The translations under genes were made by a program, and so were the position numbers. From Peribacillus simplex (GTDB lineage: Bacteria > Bacillota > Bacilli > Bacillales > DSM-1321), in contig NZ_FTMX01000004.1 of the NCBI RefSeq assembly GCF_900156045.1, positions 186,001 through 250,000 of the forward strand: 64,000 bases of DNA, written 5' to 3'. Position 1 is the stretch's first letter; every line of letters starts with the position of its first letter. This document shows, piece after piece, positions 1-7,957 of the stretch. A model generated the notes under the pieces. That model had not been told where the DNA came from, did not search any database, and saw nothing but the letters and a program-made list of their open reading frames with translations.

Positions 1-216
1 GATAATGAAAAAGTGAGAAAAGAGGTAGTGGATGCAGCTGTACAAATGGTGAATGAAAATCCTGATATTGGTGCCATCCTGCTTGAATGCAGTGATTTGC
101 CACCATATGCAGCTGATATTCAAAGAGCAGTGAAGCTTCCAGTATTTGATTTTATTACGATGATCAGATGGGCTCATTTTGCGACCAGCCAAAAACCATA
201 TAACGGCTTTATCTAA
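1..216 (+). CDS. Aspartate/glutamate (hydantoin) racemase family protein, C-terminal part
   Basis: The frame is open from the first base to a stop at 214-216, so the gene begins outside the window. The visible 71 residues include a LLECSDLPPYA segment and a VFDFITMI segment, the C-terminal signature of the Asp/Glu/hydantoin racemase superfamily. The Cys in LLEC is expected to be the second catalytic cysteine. Family members interconvert amino-acid or hydantoin enantiomers in the cytoplasm. The dehydrogenase operon that follows suggests D-amino or imino acid catabolism, but a gap of about 300 bp separates them. The substrate cannot be read from this fragment. Confidence 0.8.
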   Translation, partial: DNEKVRKEVVDAAVQMVNENPDIGAILLECSDLPPYAADIQRAVKLPVFDFITMIRWAHFATSQKPYNGFI

Positions 217-519
217 AACATAAAGATAAAACAAGATAAACGTAGCATGCAAATCTGTAAACACCCCAGCTTTTCAACATATCTTCTGATGTGCTGCTCT
301 ATACTGTACGTATGAGACATCTAACGTTCTCTTCTGCGTAAAAATAGTTGGTTGCGCATCTATTTTTATACAAGAAGAATGTTGATGTCTTTTCTTCTAA
401 GGAATTGAATCCTTATAAGGAATTACTAGAACACTTTGATAGAAATTGCAGTTTCTAACACAATTCAAAAAAACTTAAAAAATAAACTAGCTATTTTGAA
501 AGTAGTGGAGGTGCATTCA
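217..519. other. Intergenic region upstream of the 2Fe-2S/FAD operon
   Basis: No gene is supported here. A weak dyad AGAAA/TTTCT lies at 441-456 and a GGAATT-rich stretch at 399-425. A frame runs back to a TTG at 436, but it has no ribosome site. The better start of the next gene is the ATG at 520. Confidence 0.4.
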
Positions 520-792
520 ATGAATGAAAAACAAACAATAGTATGTAGATGCGAAGAAATCACTATGAATGAAATAAAAGAAACCATTGAACAGTTTCAT
601 TGTTCCTCACGTGAAGTGAAATTGCGAACACGTGCAGGAATGGGCTCTTGTGGAGGGCGTACTTGCCGCACCGTAATTGATCGATTAGTAGAACAGCTGG
701 GAGGAACAGCTATTTCTAATGAAGTGCCACTTAGCTACCGTCCTCCTGTACGGCCTATTACATTCGGGGTTTTAGGAGGAGAAAAAGAATGA
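520..792 (+). CDS. BFD-like (2Fe-2S)-binding protein, small dehydrogenase subunit
   Basis: This 90-residue protein shows a CxC motif near the N-terminus (CRCEE) and a second pair in GSCGGRTCR, the four-cysteine pattern of the bacterioferritin-associated-ferredoxin [2Fe-2S] fold. In HcnB and OoxA proteins this domain is the C-terminal part of the large FAD/NAD-binding subunit. Here it is a separate gene placed first in the operon. The ATG at 520 was chosen because GGAGG lies at 507-511; an upstream TTG has no ribosome site. The stop overlaps the next start (ATGA). Its likely role is electron transfer in a membrane-linked D-amino or imino acid dehydrogenase. Confidence 0.85.
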   Translation: MNEKQTIVCRCEEITMNEIKETIEQFHCSSREVKLRTRAGMGSCGGRTCRTVIDRLVEQLGGTAISNEVPLSYRPPVRPITFGVLGGEKE

Positions 793-1124
793 ATTCTATG
801 AGAGTGGAACATCATCCTGTTCTAGGGGATCTTAACAATCAAAAAGAAATTAAGATTTACTTTGATGGTCAACAATATACGGCTCGCGAAGGTGATACAA
901 TTGCCTCTGCCTTGCTCGCATCTGGAATTCGAACGCTTCGCCTTCATGAAGACAAAGCAACGCCACGTGGGATTTACTGCAATATCGGCCACTGTTTTGA
1001 ATGTCGAGTAAGGGTGAATGGGAAAAATACAGTTCGTGCTTGTTTAACGCCAGTAGAAAACAAGATGCATATTGAATCAGGCAAAGCTCTTCCTGCCTCT
1101 TTATTAAAAGGAGGTACATTATGA
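789..1124 (+). CDS. HcnA-like [2Fe-2S] ferredoxin-type dehydrogenase subunit
   Basis: A 111-residue protein with a plant-ferredoxin-type cluster site C64-x4-C69-x2-C72-x12-C85. A YFDGQQY...REGDTIASALLASG segment precedes it, typical of the Fer2_4 domain in HcnA, OoxX and D-hydroxyproline dehydrogenase gamma subunits. It starts by ATGA overlap with the BFD-like gene and ends by ATGA overlap with the FAD gene, so the three are translationally coupled. GGAGGAGAA precedes the start, and a second ATG three codons in is also possible. It probably passes electrons from the FAD subunit to another acceptor. The substrate is unknown. Confidence 0.85.
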   Translation: MNSMRVEHHPVLGDLNNQKEIKIYFDGQQYTAREGDTIASALLASGIRTLRLHEDKATPRGIYCNIGHCFECRVRVNGKNTVRACLTPVENKMHIESGKALPASLLKGGTL

Positions 1125-2332
1125 TTGACGTAGTTGTTGTAGGCGCAGGCCCCGCTGGGCTAAGCGCAGCTATTGGAGCTGCAGAACATGGGTTACAAGT
1201 ATGCGTGGTTGATGAGTTTCTAAAGCCTGGAGGTCGTTTATTAGGGCAATTGCATGAAGAGCCTGATGGGAAATGGGTGAACGGTATCGAAGAAGCCCAA
1301 AAACTTTATAATCAAGCCATTGAGCTGGGCGTGGATATCCGCTGCGGTATCTCTGTGTATGATTTAAGAAAATTAGAAAGCAGCTGGTGTGTATATACCA
1401 CTGATGACATGATCGAGTCTAAATGCCTTTTGCTTGCTACTGGTGCATCAGAAACTCCGATCCCTATTCCAGGGTGGACGCTTCCAGGTGTAATGTCGAT
1501 TGGAGCAGCCCAGGTAATGGGAAATGTGCATCGTGTGAAGCCCGGGGAAAAAGGCATTATCATCGGTGTGAATGTGCTTTCGGTTGCCATCGCAAGAGAA
1601 TTGCAGCTATGTGGAGTCCATGTTGAAAGTATTTTACTTCCGCAGCCAGGACTTTTGGCTGGAAGTGCCGGCAATCCAGAAAAAATGATGGAATCCCTTC
1701 TGAGATTGTCTCATCTGGCTCCTTCCCCTTTAATACGGATGGGAGGAAAATGGGTAAGTCCAAAATTGGGTGCGCGTTTGTTTCCGAAAAATGGATTCAA
1801 AATGTGGGGTATTCCGATTCAGCTGCGTAAAGCGGCTCTTGAAATCTTAGGGGACAATCAAGTGGAGGGTGTTCGAATGGCTGAAGTTTCTGCTAGCGGG
1901 GAAGTGTTGCCAGGAACTGAAAGAACAGTATCAGCTGATTTTGTTTGTATTGCCGGCGGCCTTACCCCTATGTCTGAACTTGCCTCTGTTGCTGGGTGCT
2001 CTTTCTGCTATGTTCCTGAACTGGGCGGGCATGTTCCCTTACACAATGAATTTATGCAGACGAACCTTTCCGGTTTGTATGTAGCAGGCAATATTACAGG
2101 TGTTGAAAGCGCTAAGGTGGCAAGGGCTCAAGGAACAGTGGCTGGTCTTACGATTGCAGGTGAACTTAACGCCCTAGCGGGACGTGCTGATGCAAAGATT
2201 AAAGAAGCTATTGCAGAGGTTATTGAAACACGACGCAAAGCGCTAATTCAATTCCAACCAGGAATTCAAGAAGCACGTACGGAACTTCATCATAAATTTT
2301 ATGAAGAGCGTGGGAAAAGAATCTTGGTCTAA
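1121..2332 (+). CDS. NAD(P)/FAD-dependent oxidoreductase (HcnB/D-hydroxyproline dehydrogenase alpha type)
   Basis: 403 residues. An N-terminal Rossmann dinucleotide site reads GAGPAGLSAA (residues 8-17), with the second FAD motif LLLATGASETP and the C-terminal GLYVAGNITG segment that closes around FAD. HcnB-type subunits are usually about 60 residues longer because they carry a BFD [2Fe-2S] domain; that domain is the separate gene at 520-792. The DadA-like subunit that oxidises the substrate in HcnC or OoxB systems is not downstream. It may lie upstream of the window. Likely role: electron-transfer subunit of a heteromeric D-amino or imino acid dehydrogenase. Confidence 0.85.
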   Translation: MIDVVVVGAGPAGLSAAIGAAEHGLQVCVVDEFLKPGGRLLGQLHEEPDGKWVNGIEEAQKLYNQAIELGVDIRCGISVYDLRKLESSWCVYTTDDMIESKCLLLATGASETPIPIPGWTLPGVMSIGAAQVMGNVHRVKPGEKGIIIGVNVLSVAIARELQLCGVHVESILLPQPGLLAGSAGNPEKMMESLLRLSHLAPSPLIRMGGKWVSPKLGARLFPKNGFKMWGIPIQLRKAALEILGDNQVEGVRMAEVSASGEVLPGTERTVSADFVCIAGGLTPMSELASVAGCSFCYVPELGGHVPLHNEFMQTNLSGLYVAGNITGVESAKVARAQGTVAGLTIAGELNALAGRADAKIKEAIAEVIETRRKALIQFQPGIQEARTELHHKFYEERGKRILV

Positions 2333-2397
2333 TTACGGATATTCATGACTGTTAGTTGTTTTTTACTGAATACAATCTTGTGCCCATGCTAAAAAAT

Positions 2398-2437
2398 TCA
2401 ACTCCCGTATTAGAAAAAAGTCTAATGCGGGCGTACT
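2398..2437 (+). terminator. Inverted repeat after the FAD operon
   Basis: An 11-bp stem with one G-T pair (2404-2414 with 2421-2431, ends CCCG/CGGG) encloses a 6-base A-rich loop. An outer TCAACT/AGTTGA pair flanks it. There is no T-run, so this is a weak or non-canonical terminator. The position fits the end of the operon. Confidence 0.5.
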
Positions 2438-2527
2438 TAGTTGACTTTCAGAAGATTATATTCCTGATTCGGTTTTCGTTAGGTTAAATTACGGGTTTTT
2501 CAAAATCAATGCATGGAGGTTATATAA

Positions 2528-3061
2528 ATGAAGGTTTTAGTCATTGTAGCTCATCCAAATATTGAAGAGTCGATTGTGAATAGAACATGGATAGGAGAAT
2601 TGAAGAATCATCCCTCTGTAACTGTTCATGAACTATATAAACAATATCCGGATGAAAAAATTGATATTGAAAGAGAGCAAAGGCTATGTGAAGAACATGA
2701 TAGGATTGTTTGGCAGTTTCCATTTTATTGGTATAGCTCTCCGCCACTTCTTAAAAAATGGCAGGATGAGGTACTCACACATGGATGGGCTTACGGTTCG
2801 GATGGGAATAAATTACATAATAAAGAGCTCATTTTAGCAGTATCGACTGGAAGTGCAAAAGAAAGGTACCAAGCTGGTGGGCGTAATAATTATTCTATGA
2901 GTGAACTCTTAAAGCCCTTTCAAGCAACTAGTAATTTAATAGGGACAAAATTTTTACCTCCAATAATTTTCAATGGAACATATACCGCAAATGACGAAGA
3001 GATTAAAGAAAGTGCAAAAGCATATGTGGATTATATTTTTACCAAGGATGTTTTTCAATAA
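2528..3061 (+). CDS. Flavodoxin-fold NAD(P)H oxidoreductase (MdaB/KefF-like)
   Basis: 177 residues with the flavodoxin-2 fold signature: an N-terminal beta strand followed by AHPN (residues 8-11) for FMN phosphate, then QFPFYWYSSPPLLKKW around residues 63-78, the quinone reductase active-site segment. Such enzymes carry FMN and reduce quinones or related electrophiles by two electrons in the cytoplasm. It starts at an ATG nine bases after GGAGG and stands alone, with its own terminators downstream. The exact substrate cannot be deduced. Confidence 0.88.
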   Translation: MKVLVIVAHPNIEESIVNRTWIGELKNHPSVTVHELYKQYPDEKIDIEREQRLCEEHDRIVWQFPFYWYSSPPLLKKWQDEVLTHGWAYGSDGNKLHNKELILAVSTGSAKERYQAGGRNNYSMSELLKPFQATSNLIGTKFLPPIIFNGTYTANDEEIKESAKAYVDYIFTKDVFQ

Positions 3062-3143
3062 GAAATATTATATTTGCGATAAGTGAGGGATTGAATCTAG
3101 AGCATTATTAAGGTATTTTATGTTGCTCGAAAAACACAAAACT

Positions 3144-3183
3144 AATCTAAATTGAAACTTCATTTCCAGGTTTAGATTTTTTT
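3144..3183 (+). terminator. Terminator-like hairpin downstream of the oxidoreductase
   Basis: A perfect 8-bp stem AATCTAAA/TTTAGATT (3144-3151 with 3171-3178) has a long loop and is followed by a T-run. Confidence 0.55.
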
Positions 3184-3292
3184 ACATAGATCCAAGTCCA
3201 GTTTCAAGATGACAATCAGCAATAAAAAAGATGAATTTAAGGTTAATGGATACAATTGGTTAACTCCCAGTCTTGACTTTTTACATATAAAA

Positions 3293-3328
3293 GCCCTTCT
3301 CATAATCGAGAGGGGCCAATTTTTATTT
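3293..3328 (+). terminator. Rho-independent terminator between convergent genes
   Basis: The stem GCCCTTCTC/GAGAGGGGC (3293-3301 with 3308-3316) is followed by CAATTTTTATTT. It sits between the + oxidoreductase and the - DUF2935 gene. The 230 bases around it hold no gene. Confidence 0.7.
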
Positions 3329-3392
3329 GAATTTATTAATCCATCATAGCAAGTTTTTTAAAACCATTATTTTTTTATATCCTTCATCTCAA

Positions 3393-4226
3393 TTAAGTAT
3401 ATGTTTCACCTGTAAGGTGGGATTCAAACATATCGATGATTTCAAGAAAACGTTCAGCTTCACGGAAAACGTGATCTGCCAATAAAGGATGGATAATGCT
3501 CTTGATTTTGCATTCTTCGATTAAATCTCTGGCGGTTTTCTTAAAGTCTCGAAGTGATACGACGGAAACTCGGTTCTGATCTAGAAATTGATCCAAAAGA
3601 GGAGCGGTTTGAGATTGCGGTTTCATGGACTCTAAGTCCACAGCTTGAAAGACTAATTGATCAAAATCATTGCTAAATCCTCGCGCCATATCCACCAGCT
3701 TTCTTTCCGAGGGATCAAGAAGATGTCCGATGAATTTTGCATGATCCGCCATGATCCTTAAAAAGAAAACATTTTCTTTGATGATGGCATCTGCAAGTGG
3801 TTTCAATTTGCCCTCATTTAATTCTTTTAATCGTTTTCTGAAATAATTGGCTTCCCTGCTTGTATGGTCGACTAAAAGTGGGAAATTGTTTGCACCAGGC
3901 AATTTACAGGTGAGTATCAACCCCAATACCTTCCTTTTGAATAAAAATATTCCTGTAGCGGCTTGTTGCACTTCCGAGTTAAATCTCCTAATCTGTTCTG
4001 GATCAGTTTGATTTGTTAATGAATGGGATTGCTGTTCTATCCGTTCAAATAAATGATAAAACTGATTTGCCTCCTCAATTAGCTGTGTATCTTCACATCT
4101 AAAACCTAGTCTTAAAAATAACGAGTGTTCCTTCATTATTCTTGACCAAAAACGAATCTCATCTAAAGAGCGTGCAACAAACATTCCTGATTTATTCCTC
4201 ATAGCTTCCTGTATGTCCTCATTCAT
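3393..4226 (-). CDS. DUF2935 domain protein (two ferritin-like helical repeats)
   Basis: 277 residues, recognised as the Bacillus DUF2935 family. The protein is an internal duplication. The N-terminal half has FWSRIMKEHSLFLRLG (about residues 26-41) and DHTSREANYF. The C-terminal half repeats these as FLRIMADHAKFIGHLL and DHVFREAERF. The repeated EH, DH and RE pairs lie where a ferritin-like four-helix bundle would bind metal, which is inference. It starts at an ATG preceded by AAAGGGGG. No biochemical role is established for the family that I can name. Confidence 0.85.
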   Translation of the reverse strand: MNEDIQEAMRNKSGMFVARSLDEIRFWSRIMKEHSLFLRLGFRCEDTQLIEEANQFYHLFERIEQQSHSLTNQTDPEQIRRFNSEVQQAATGIFLFKRKVLGLILTCKLPGANNFPLLVDHTSREANYFRKRLKELNEGKLKPLADAIIKENVFFLRIMADHAKFIGHLLDPSERKLVDMARGFSNDFDQLVFQAVDLESMKPQSQTAPLLDQFLDQNRVSVVSLRDFKKTARDLIEECKIKSIIHPLLADHVFREAERFLEIIDMFESHLTGETYT

Positions 4227-4573
4227 ATCTAAAGCCCCCTTTATAAAACAAAACCATCATTGAATCTTATTAACAAAGGGACATTAGTATTCTGCTCAAT
4301 TTGAATATAGATAAAATTAATTACTATATCCTTTTAGCACCTCAAACCAATCGGTGCTTGTTGGCGTTTTTATGATGAGTTCTTATTGTAATTTCTTGAA
4401 GGGGAATGCCATTCATCCATGTTCTTGCCGTATATGTGATTATTTGCATTTTAGCGAGAAAGGAAAATGGATGTTGAACCTAGGATGGCACCAAAAGCAA
4501 GTAACATTAAAGATTCAAAGGGGGAATCGAATACCATGTATTTTCTAGAAAAAATTTCGGCAGCCGCTTTGTT
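4227..4573. other. Intergenic region between DUF2935 gene and vmlR terminator
   Basis: No supported gene. A 64-codon open frame at 4354-4548 on the + strand has no ribosome site or recognisable sequence and was not called. The region holds the divergent end of the DUF2935 promoter area. Confidence 0.4.
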
Positions 4574-4601
4574 TAAAAACCCTTAGACTTTTGCCTAAGG
4601 G
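4574..4601 (-). terminator. Terminator of vmlR
   Basis: The stem CCCTTAG/CTAAGGG (4580-4586 with 4595-4601) is followed, on the minus strand, by TTTTTAAAC. It lies about 45 bases after the vmlR stop codon. Confidence 0.85.
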
Positions 4602-4646
4602 ATCTCACATTTTAATCCAGCAGTATCATTAGGTTACTATTGATCG

Positions 4647-6293
4647 TCATTTGTCACTAAGTTCATTTATTTTTTTCGTAAGCTCGTTAAACTTCTGGTC
4701 GAGTTCTGTGTACGCTTTATCGTTTGGAGTCATAAAGCTAAGCTTTCCCAAAACTTCTTGTCTTTCTGTTTCAAGTGTTAATCGTAGTTCTTCCAGATCA
4801 TCTCTTTGGGAGGATGATTCATACAATTGTTTTTGTATGTGATGATTTGAAATGATGAGTTTGCTGCTTGTCGTTTTTTCGAGAAAATATCGATCATGCG
4901 AAACGACGATTAGCGTTCCAGTATACTGTGCTAAGGTATCTTCAAGTTGTTCCCGTGAAGCTAAGTCCAGGTGATTTGTCGGCTCATCCAAAATAAGCAC
5001 ATCTTTTTCTTCCAGGATATATTCCATTAACTTACACTTCACTCGTTCACCCATACTCATATTCTTAATGGGTTCTGTCCATTGAGATGCCGTGAAGCCT
5101 AAATGCTTCATTAAAGTTTGAACGTTACCTCTCGACTCGAAAGATTCTTTATGAAATAGCTGGGAGGGTGTTAGTTCAAGTGGCAAATCAAACACCTCTT
5201 GCGTCAAATAGCCAATTTTTGCAGATGGTGAAATCCAAACATTGCCCGTAAAAGTTTCATGACCAAGAATTATTTTTAGTAATGTCGTCTTTCCGCTGCC
5301 ATTGGGACCTATTATGGAAACCTTCTCACCATGCTGAATCGTGAAATTGACGTTTTTAAATAGTGTTCGCTCGTTAAAACCCTTAGTCAAATTCTTAACT
5401 TCCAAAAAACGTTTTCCCGTCTTATTTTTTGCTTTAATTGAAAAGCGTACAGTATATTCGGATTCAACAGGTTCAGCTTTTGCTTTTTCTAGCTCTTTTT
5501 CAAGACGCTTTTGTTTAGATTTTACCTGTGCATCCATTCGTTTTGCTTTTACGCGATAGTATTCCTTAACTCCTTCCTTTTTCGTCGATTGGGAATGGGC
5601 TTTTTTTGACCAAGAAGTGATTTCATTCATTTGTCCCTCAATCCGTTCAACCATTTTTTGCTGTTTTTCAAATTCCCGTTGTTGTGTAAGTCTTTTTTGT
5701 TTGCGAACCTCCATATAACTAGAATAATTCCCTCTGTGTTCAATTAGCTTTTTATCTTCAATCGACCAAATTTTCGTTGCAACAGCATCCAAAAAATAAC
5801 GATCATGCGAAACAAAAATGATGGTACCTCTATAATTTTTTATTTGTCCCTTGAGGAATTCTAAGCTGTCCTCATCAAGATGGTTCGTCGGTTCATCTAA
5901 TAGTAAAAGGTCTGCATCCATAGAAAGTCCTTTTGCAAGTCGGGCTTTCAGTTTTTCTCCCCCGCTTAATTGCTGGAATTCATGGCCTGGTACATGCATT
6001 TTATCAAGTAATTTAACTTCGGAAGGGGTCTTATCTTCGGAAGGATGCGACACGACTTCTTGTTCAACCATAAAAACTTTCAAGTCTTGCTGCAGCCATT
6101 GGAATTGTCCACGTACAGGCTCTAAATCATGGTTAATTAATTGCAACATCGTAGATTTACCGGCACCGTTTTTGCCAATGATACCGATGATTTCCCCTTG
6201 TTGAACACTGGCATTTACATTTTCAAAAATGTTTACGTCCATTACTTCATAGCTAATATTAGTTAATTTTAATAATTCTTTCATATAATTCAT
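4647..6293 (-). CDS. vmlR: VmlR-like ABC-F ribosome protection ATPase
   Basis: 548 residues with two ABC ATPase domains and no membrane segment. Walker A boxes are GKNGAGKS (residues 40-47) and GPNGSGKT. Both halves carry LSGGEK- or MSMGER-type signatures, LLDEPTNHLD Walker B motifs and SHDRYFL switch motifs. The charged linker between domains is the antibiotic-resistance P-site tRNA interaction motif of ABC-F proteins. Length and sequence resemble B. subtilis VmlR, which dislodges virginiamycin M, lincomycin and pleuromutilins from ribosomes. B. subtilis VmlR starts at the residue matching Met4 (6284), so either in-frame ATG may be used. The SD AAGGAGAGGG lies just upstream. Expression is probably controlled by the leader at 6304-6550. 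Confidence 0.9.
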   Translation of the reverse strand: MNYMKELLKLTNISYEVMDVNIFENVNASVQQGEIIGIIGKNGAGKSTMLQLINHDLEPVRGQFQWLQQDLKVFMVEQEVVSHPSEDKTPSEVKLLDKMHVPGHEFQQLSGGEKLKARLAKGLSMDADLLLLDEPTNHLDEDSLEFLKGQIKNYRGTIIFVSHDRYFLDAVATKIWSIEDKKLIEHRGNYSSYMEVRKQKRLTQQREFEKQQKMVERIEGQMNEITSWSKKAHSQSTKKEGVKEYYRVKAKRMDAQVKSKQKRLEKELEKAKAEPVESEYTVRFSIKAKNKTGKRFLEVKNLTKGFNERTLFKNVNFTIQHGEKVSIIGPNGSGKTTLLKIILGHETFTGNVWISPSAKIGYLTQEVFDLPLELTPSQLFHKESFESRGNVQTLMKHLGFTASQWTEPIKNMSMGERVKCKLMEYILEEKDVLILDEPTNHLDLASREQLEDTLAQYTGTLIVVSHDRYFLEKTTSSKLIISNHHIQKQLYESSSQRDDLEELRLTLETERQEVLGKLSFMTPNDKAYTELDQKFNELTKKINELSDK

Positions 6294-6303
6294 CCCTCTC
6301 CTT

Positions 6304-6346
6304 AATGGGAGGATAAAAAAAATCCTCCCAATTCATATGGAAGGAT
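6304..6346 (-). promoter_or_regulatory. vmlR transcription attenuator (terminator plus downstream SD-proximal hairpin)
   Basis: On the minus strand, ATCCTTCC (6339-6346) pairs with GGGAGGAT (6322-6329), directly followed by eight Ts (6314-6321). This is a canonical intrinsic terminator inside the 5' leader. The GGGAGGAT arm can pair instead with ATCCTCCC (6306-6314), forming a second hairpin that ends at the vmlR SD. The terminator arm also overlaps the antiterminator arm at 6343-6349. Confidence 0.85.
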
Positions 6347-6424
6347 TAGCCGTACCTGTGCATTGTCAAATAAGAGCTATTTGAGTATAGCTCTGTAATT
6401 TATAGAAAATGGGCAGACTAATCC
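6343..6424 (-). promoter_or_regulatory. vmlR antiterminator hairpin
   Basis: GGATTAG (6343-6349) is a perfect complement of CTAATCC (6418-6424). The loop holds an inner perfect 8-bp hairpin AGAGCTAT/ATAGCTCT (6373-6380 with 6387-6394). Bases 6343-6346 are shared with the terminator stem, so the two structures exclude each other. A further hairpin, TTTGAAAT/ATTTCAAA, lies upstream near 6436-6457. Confidence 0.75.
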
Positions 6425-6479
6425 TATTTCGTATGATTTGAAATATGTGATTTCAAATTTTAAAAATAAGATTAGTTAA

Positions 6480-6497
6480 TCATCGGCCACCCATCAT
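6480..6497 (-). CDS. Candidate vmlR leader peptide (MMGGR)
   Basis: A five-codon frame in the leader, ATG ATG GGT GGC CGA TGA, follows AGAAGGG, although the spacing to the first ATG is very short. Leader peptides on which ribosomes stall are known in many antibiotic-inducible ABC-F leaders. Whether this one is translated is inference. Confidence 0.4.
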   Translation of the reverse strand: MMGGR

Positions 6498-6519
6498 CCC
6501 TTCTGATATTAATAAAATC

Positions 6520-6549
6520 AGTATAGCATAAATTGATCTTTGAAAACAA
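6520..6549 (-). promoter_or_regulatory. Candidate vmlR promoter
   Basis: On the minus strand, -35 TTGTTT (6544-6549) and -10 TATACT (6520-6525) have an 18-bp spacer. This would start the leader about 220 bases before the vmlR start codon. Confidence 0.55.
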
Positions 6550-6741
6550 AAGGAAACAGCATAATACTTTGCTTTCAGTCCAATTTTAAAGATTTATTAT
6601 TGTTTAAACTCCATCAAATATCTTATTATAAGGTGGGCAATAGGACTGCATTAGTCCTATATATGATGTGTTTATTAGGGGTATGTTAAAATCATAAAAC
6701 ATTTACCGCCATAGGGTTGTTTCCTTAAGGAGGACATTAAT

Positions 6742-7512
6742 ATGGAATATATAAAGGGAATCGATGTTTCACATTGGCAAGGTGCCATTAATTGGGGGGA
6801 AGTTGCAAAGGCAGACGTGAACTTCGTGTTCATTAAAGCAACAGAGGGAACGAGTTATTCTAAGTTATCCTATTTCAAAGAAAATGCACCACAAGCATTG
6901 GCAGCTGGATTGAAAGTCGGGGCCTATCACTATGCAAAGTTTGCAACTGTTGCAGAAGCAAAGGCTGAGGCAGCTTATTTTTTAGATTCAATCAGCACTT
7001 TTGCTTTAAATTACCCTGTTGTTCTTGATCTTGAGGAAAATAAAAAAAGGGCAAAGAAAAAAACGCTGACCGATGCAGCATTAGCTTTTTTAGAGTCTAT
7101 TGAAGAAGCTGGATATACGGCCATGCTGTATACTGGTAAATACTTTCTCGAAAATAGTTTGGATGAATCAAGGTTGACGAATTACGCATTGTGGATTGCC
7201 AGATACAACAGCGCGTTGGGACGTAGCGCAGATATTTGGCAGCATTCTGATTCGGGTAAAATAAGGGGCATCAGTACAAAGGTGGATTTGAATATAGCCT
7301 ATAGGGATTTTACAAATACAATAAATACTTTTAGGAAGCACAACTCCCGTGCATTGAAAACCGAAACAACGACAACTTATACTGTAACAAAGGGCGACAC
7401 ACTTAGCTTCATTGCAAAAAAACATAACACAACTGTAAAATCCCTTGTTAGTCTTAACGGAATTAAAGACCCCGACAAAATTTATATCGGTCAAAAATTA
7501 AGGTTGAAATAA
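6742..7512 (+). CDS. GH25 lysozyme with C-terminal LysM domain
   Basis: 256 residues. The GH25 muramidase domain (about 1-190) opens with [12 protein letters not shown]. Expected catalytic acids are Asp8, Asp96 and Glu98 (LDLEEN), with FIKATEG and GAYHYA motifs on the barrel strands. A single LysM domain (about 212-256) follows, containing [16 protein letters not shown] and IYIGQKL. It would cleave the MurNAc-GlcNAc bond of peptidoglycan. There is no signal peptide, so it may act in the mother cell during sporulation or leave by lysis or a holin; the choice cannot be made here. It has a clear SD (AAGGAGGA). Confidence 0.9.
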   Translation: MEYIKGIDVSHWQGAINWGEVAKADVNFVFIKATEGTSYSKLSYFKENAPQALAAGLKVGAYHYAKFATVAEAKAEAAYFLDSISTFALNYPVVLDLEENKKRAKKKTLTDAALAFLESIEEAGYTAMLYTGKYFLENSLDESRLTNYALWIARYNSALGRSADIWQHSDSGKIRGISTKVDLNIAYRDFTNTINTFRKHNSRALKTETTTTYTVTKGDTLSFIAKKHNTTVKSLVSLNGIKDPDKIYIGQKLRLK

Positions 7513-7518
7513 ATAAAG

Positions 7519-7541
7519 GCTCTTCTCATTACGAGAGGAGC
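7519..7541 (+). terminator. Hairpin after GH25 lysozyme gene
   Basis: The stem GCTCTTCTC/GAGAGGAGC (7519-7527 with 7533-7541) starts seven bases after the stop. Only a short T-stretch follows. Confidence 0.6.
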
Positions 7542-7565
7542 TCAGTTTGTATAATTTAAAACAGA

Positions 7566-7694
7566 GTAGATTGGAACGGAAGGTGCGAGACTCCTTCGGG
7601 AAAAGCGCGTTCAGGGGAGACCCCGCAGGCGCAAAGGCGCCGAGGAGGCTCCCGTACCGCCCGCGGAAAGCGAGTGCCTGGAGAGTAAATCAAC
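7566..7694 (+). repeat. Core-only copy of the GC-rich Bacillaceae repeat
   Basis: This stretch of about 128 bp is far richer in GC than its surroundings. It shares GCGAGACTCC, GAGACCCCGCAGGCG, GCCGAGGAGGCTC, CGCGGAAAGCGAG and AAATCAAC with the core of the 219-bp elements at 9573, 26051 and 28084. It lacks their GGCT ends. It is divergent from them and probably an independent lineage. Confidence 0.8.
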
Positions 7695-7777
7695 GTTCAA
7701 ATTGTACAAACCCTTAAAATACTGTAGATAAACTCGACTCATCTCATTACGATAGGACTTATTTTCTAATATATTCC

Positions 7778-7957
7778 TTATATTTCTTTAAGTTCGTCAA
7801 TTGCTACTTCTGATCTTTCCTCTAATGGTCCTCTTAAATGTACGGTAGCCGTTCTTCCATCTTCATTTAAATTATCAATCCATACTGAGGTGCCATTATA
7901 TCTCACCTCAATGTCGGATGAAGAAGAAAGTATCTGTTTTACACGCTTAACATCCAC
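7778..7957 (-). CDS. sspH: Small acid-soluble spore protein, H type
   Basis: 59 residues, GTG start, with GGAGGG six to seven bases upstream. The sequence opens MDVKRVKQIL, continues with VRYNGTSVWIDNLNEDGRTATVHL and ends ELKEI. This is the layout of the SspH family (DVxRAxxI, then VxxNGxPVWI, then a TARVH segment). SspH proteins are minor small acid-soluble proteins made only in the forespore under sigma-G. The gene is alone on its strand between the lysozyme gene and the TerC gene. Confidence is high for the family, moderate for the exact paralogue. Confidence 0.85.
   Translation of the reverse strand: MDVKRVKQILSSSSDIEVRYNGTSVWIDNLNEDGRTATVHLRGPLEERSEVAIDELKEI

Noticed and set aside
4354..4548. 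64-codon + frame
   Set aside because: No ribosome site, no recognisable motif, and unusual composition.
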